Positions 15,142 through 15,658 of a stretch of DNA of 15,658 nt are shown here, in pieces. The position numbers and the translations under genes are program-made. Source of the DNA: an uncultured Eubacteriales bacterium. Its GTDB lineage: Bacteria; Bacillota; Clostridia; Oscillospirales; Acutalibacteraceae. Under the pieces are notes generated by a model. That model saw only the letters and a list, made by a program, of their open reading frames with translations. It did not search any database and was not told where the DNA came from. Numbering within the stretch: position 1 is the first letter of the stretch; each line of letters starts with the position of its first letter. The stretch is from contig CATZCM010000031.1 of the NCBI GenBank assembly GCA_958417225.1, positions 1 through 15,658 on the forward strand. Direction: 5' to 3'.

Positions 15142-15462
15142 ATTTTGTATTAGGTTAATGTTTTGGGTAGAGGTGTTGCTTTTAGTGCGGTTTTGTATAG
15201 TGCTTTCAACTTGGAATTTCGAATCAGGTATTAGATCTTGAGAACTTTGATGTGTTTTTCAGTGGTTAACATCATGCCACTTCAAAAAATTGTAAATATG
15301 ATGTTATTTAAGTTTGGCTCGGAAGAAAGCCTATTATCCAAAGAGTTGACTTTTTCGTGTGTGGGTAATGTTGTGGCTACAGATATTTTTCAGTATGCGT
15401 TAGTTGTAAGTGAATCGTCAGCGTGTACACTTTTTTCAAAATAAAATTAGGTTTCTATAAAC
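15142..15462. other. Gene-poor 3' region after the ABC-F gene
   Basis: No convincing gene. One plus-strand frame (15238-15444; first ATG at 15250) has no clear ribosome site and no recognisable motif. Because the nearest terminator lies beyond it, this DNA is probably transcribed with the ABC-F gene as a long 3' untranslated region. Confidence 0.4.
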
Positions 15463-15504
15463 AAATTCTGAGTGTTCTGGTGATACTGGAAGCTCAGAGT
15501 TTTT
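15463..15504 (+). terminator. Rho-independent terminator of the ABC-F transcript
   Basis: AAATTCTGAG (15463-15472) pairs with CTCAGAGTTT (15493-15502), and inner pairing of TTCTGG with CTGGAA continues the stem with one bulge. The stem ends in TTTTT (15500-15504). Confidence 0.7.
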
Positions 15505-15604
15505 CAAAATAAGAGAGTAATAAAGTGGATGTTTTTTAAAATTAACAAAAATAAAAGCAAATACAAAGCAAAATAATTCAAAAGATAGAAAGCTAAAAAG
15601 ATGG

Positions 15605-15633
15605 TTGACAACACATGATAAACGTGATAGAAT
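15605..15633 (+). promoter_or_regulatory. Strong promoter reading out of the window
   Basis: -35 TTGACA (15605-15610), a 17-bp spacer, -10 TAGAAT (15628-15633). Start near 15640, followed by GCTGTCGCAAAGAGAGGCG to the window end. The gene it serves is outside. The near-consensus boxes and the absence of a ribosome site in the visible leader would suit a stable RNA operon, but this is inference. Confidence 0.75.
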
Positions 15634-15658
15634 ATAAAAGCTGTCGCAAAGAGAGGCG

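Noticed and set aside
15238..15444. 68-codon plus-strand frame after the ABC-F gene
   Set aside because: TTG start without ribosome site, no motif or signal, and no supporting context.

Overview
The window looks like chromosome from a low-GC, anaerobic, Gram-positive member of the Clostridia, probably a gut Ruminococcaceae/Oscillospirales relative. Signs of this are the AT-rich DNA, strong AGGAGG or GGGGG ribosome sites, consensus sigma-A promoters, a single-chain pyruvate:ferredoxin oxidoreductase, a GLUG-repeat surface protein and a lipoprotein PotD. The lineage is an inference; no rRNA lies in the window.

Layout. (1) 1-373: three copies of a 114-bp non-coding tandem repeat, the last ending in a perfect hairpin just before the ribosome site of the next gene. 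(2) 374-3943: complete pyruvate:ferredoxin oxidoreductase (nifJ) with its own terminator. (3) 4388-8398, minus strand: a 1110-residue exported surface protein with 11 Cys-containing GLUG-type repeats, followed 17 bp later by a 46-residue peptide gene that I found by hand. Upstream of the surface gene a perfect-consensus promoter lies between two 33-bp perfect inverted repeats (8043-8075 and 8366-8398). This is the anatomy of an invertible promoter, an ON/OFF phase-variation switch, caught here in the ON orientation. (4) 8450-8504: a long bidirectional terminator just outside the switch, which would stop transcription from the flipped promoter. (5) 8644-9243, minus: an exported protein of unknown function with a consensus promoter. 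(6) 9562-15141, plus: four separate genes, namely an NrnA-type DHH/DHHA1 phosphoesterase, a PotD-like polyamine-binding lipoprotein with an unusual C-terminal membrane segment, a coiled-coil M23 murein hydrolase or activator, and a two-domain ABC-F ATPase preceded by a structured leader and a strong terminator (possible attenuator). (7) 15142-15658: no convincing gene; a terminator, then a TTGACA-17-TAGAAT promoter reading out of the window.

Most genes have their own promoter or terminator, so this is a set of independently expressed units rather than one operon. The main exception is the surface-protein/small-peptide pair, which should be co-transcribed and so phase-varied together. No recombinase gene is present in the window, so the switch enzyme would have to act in trans.
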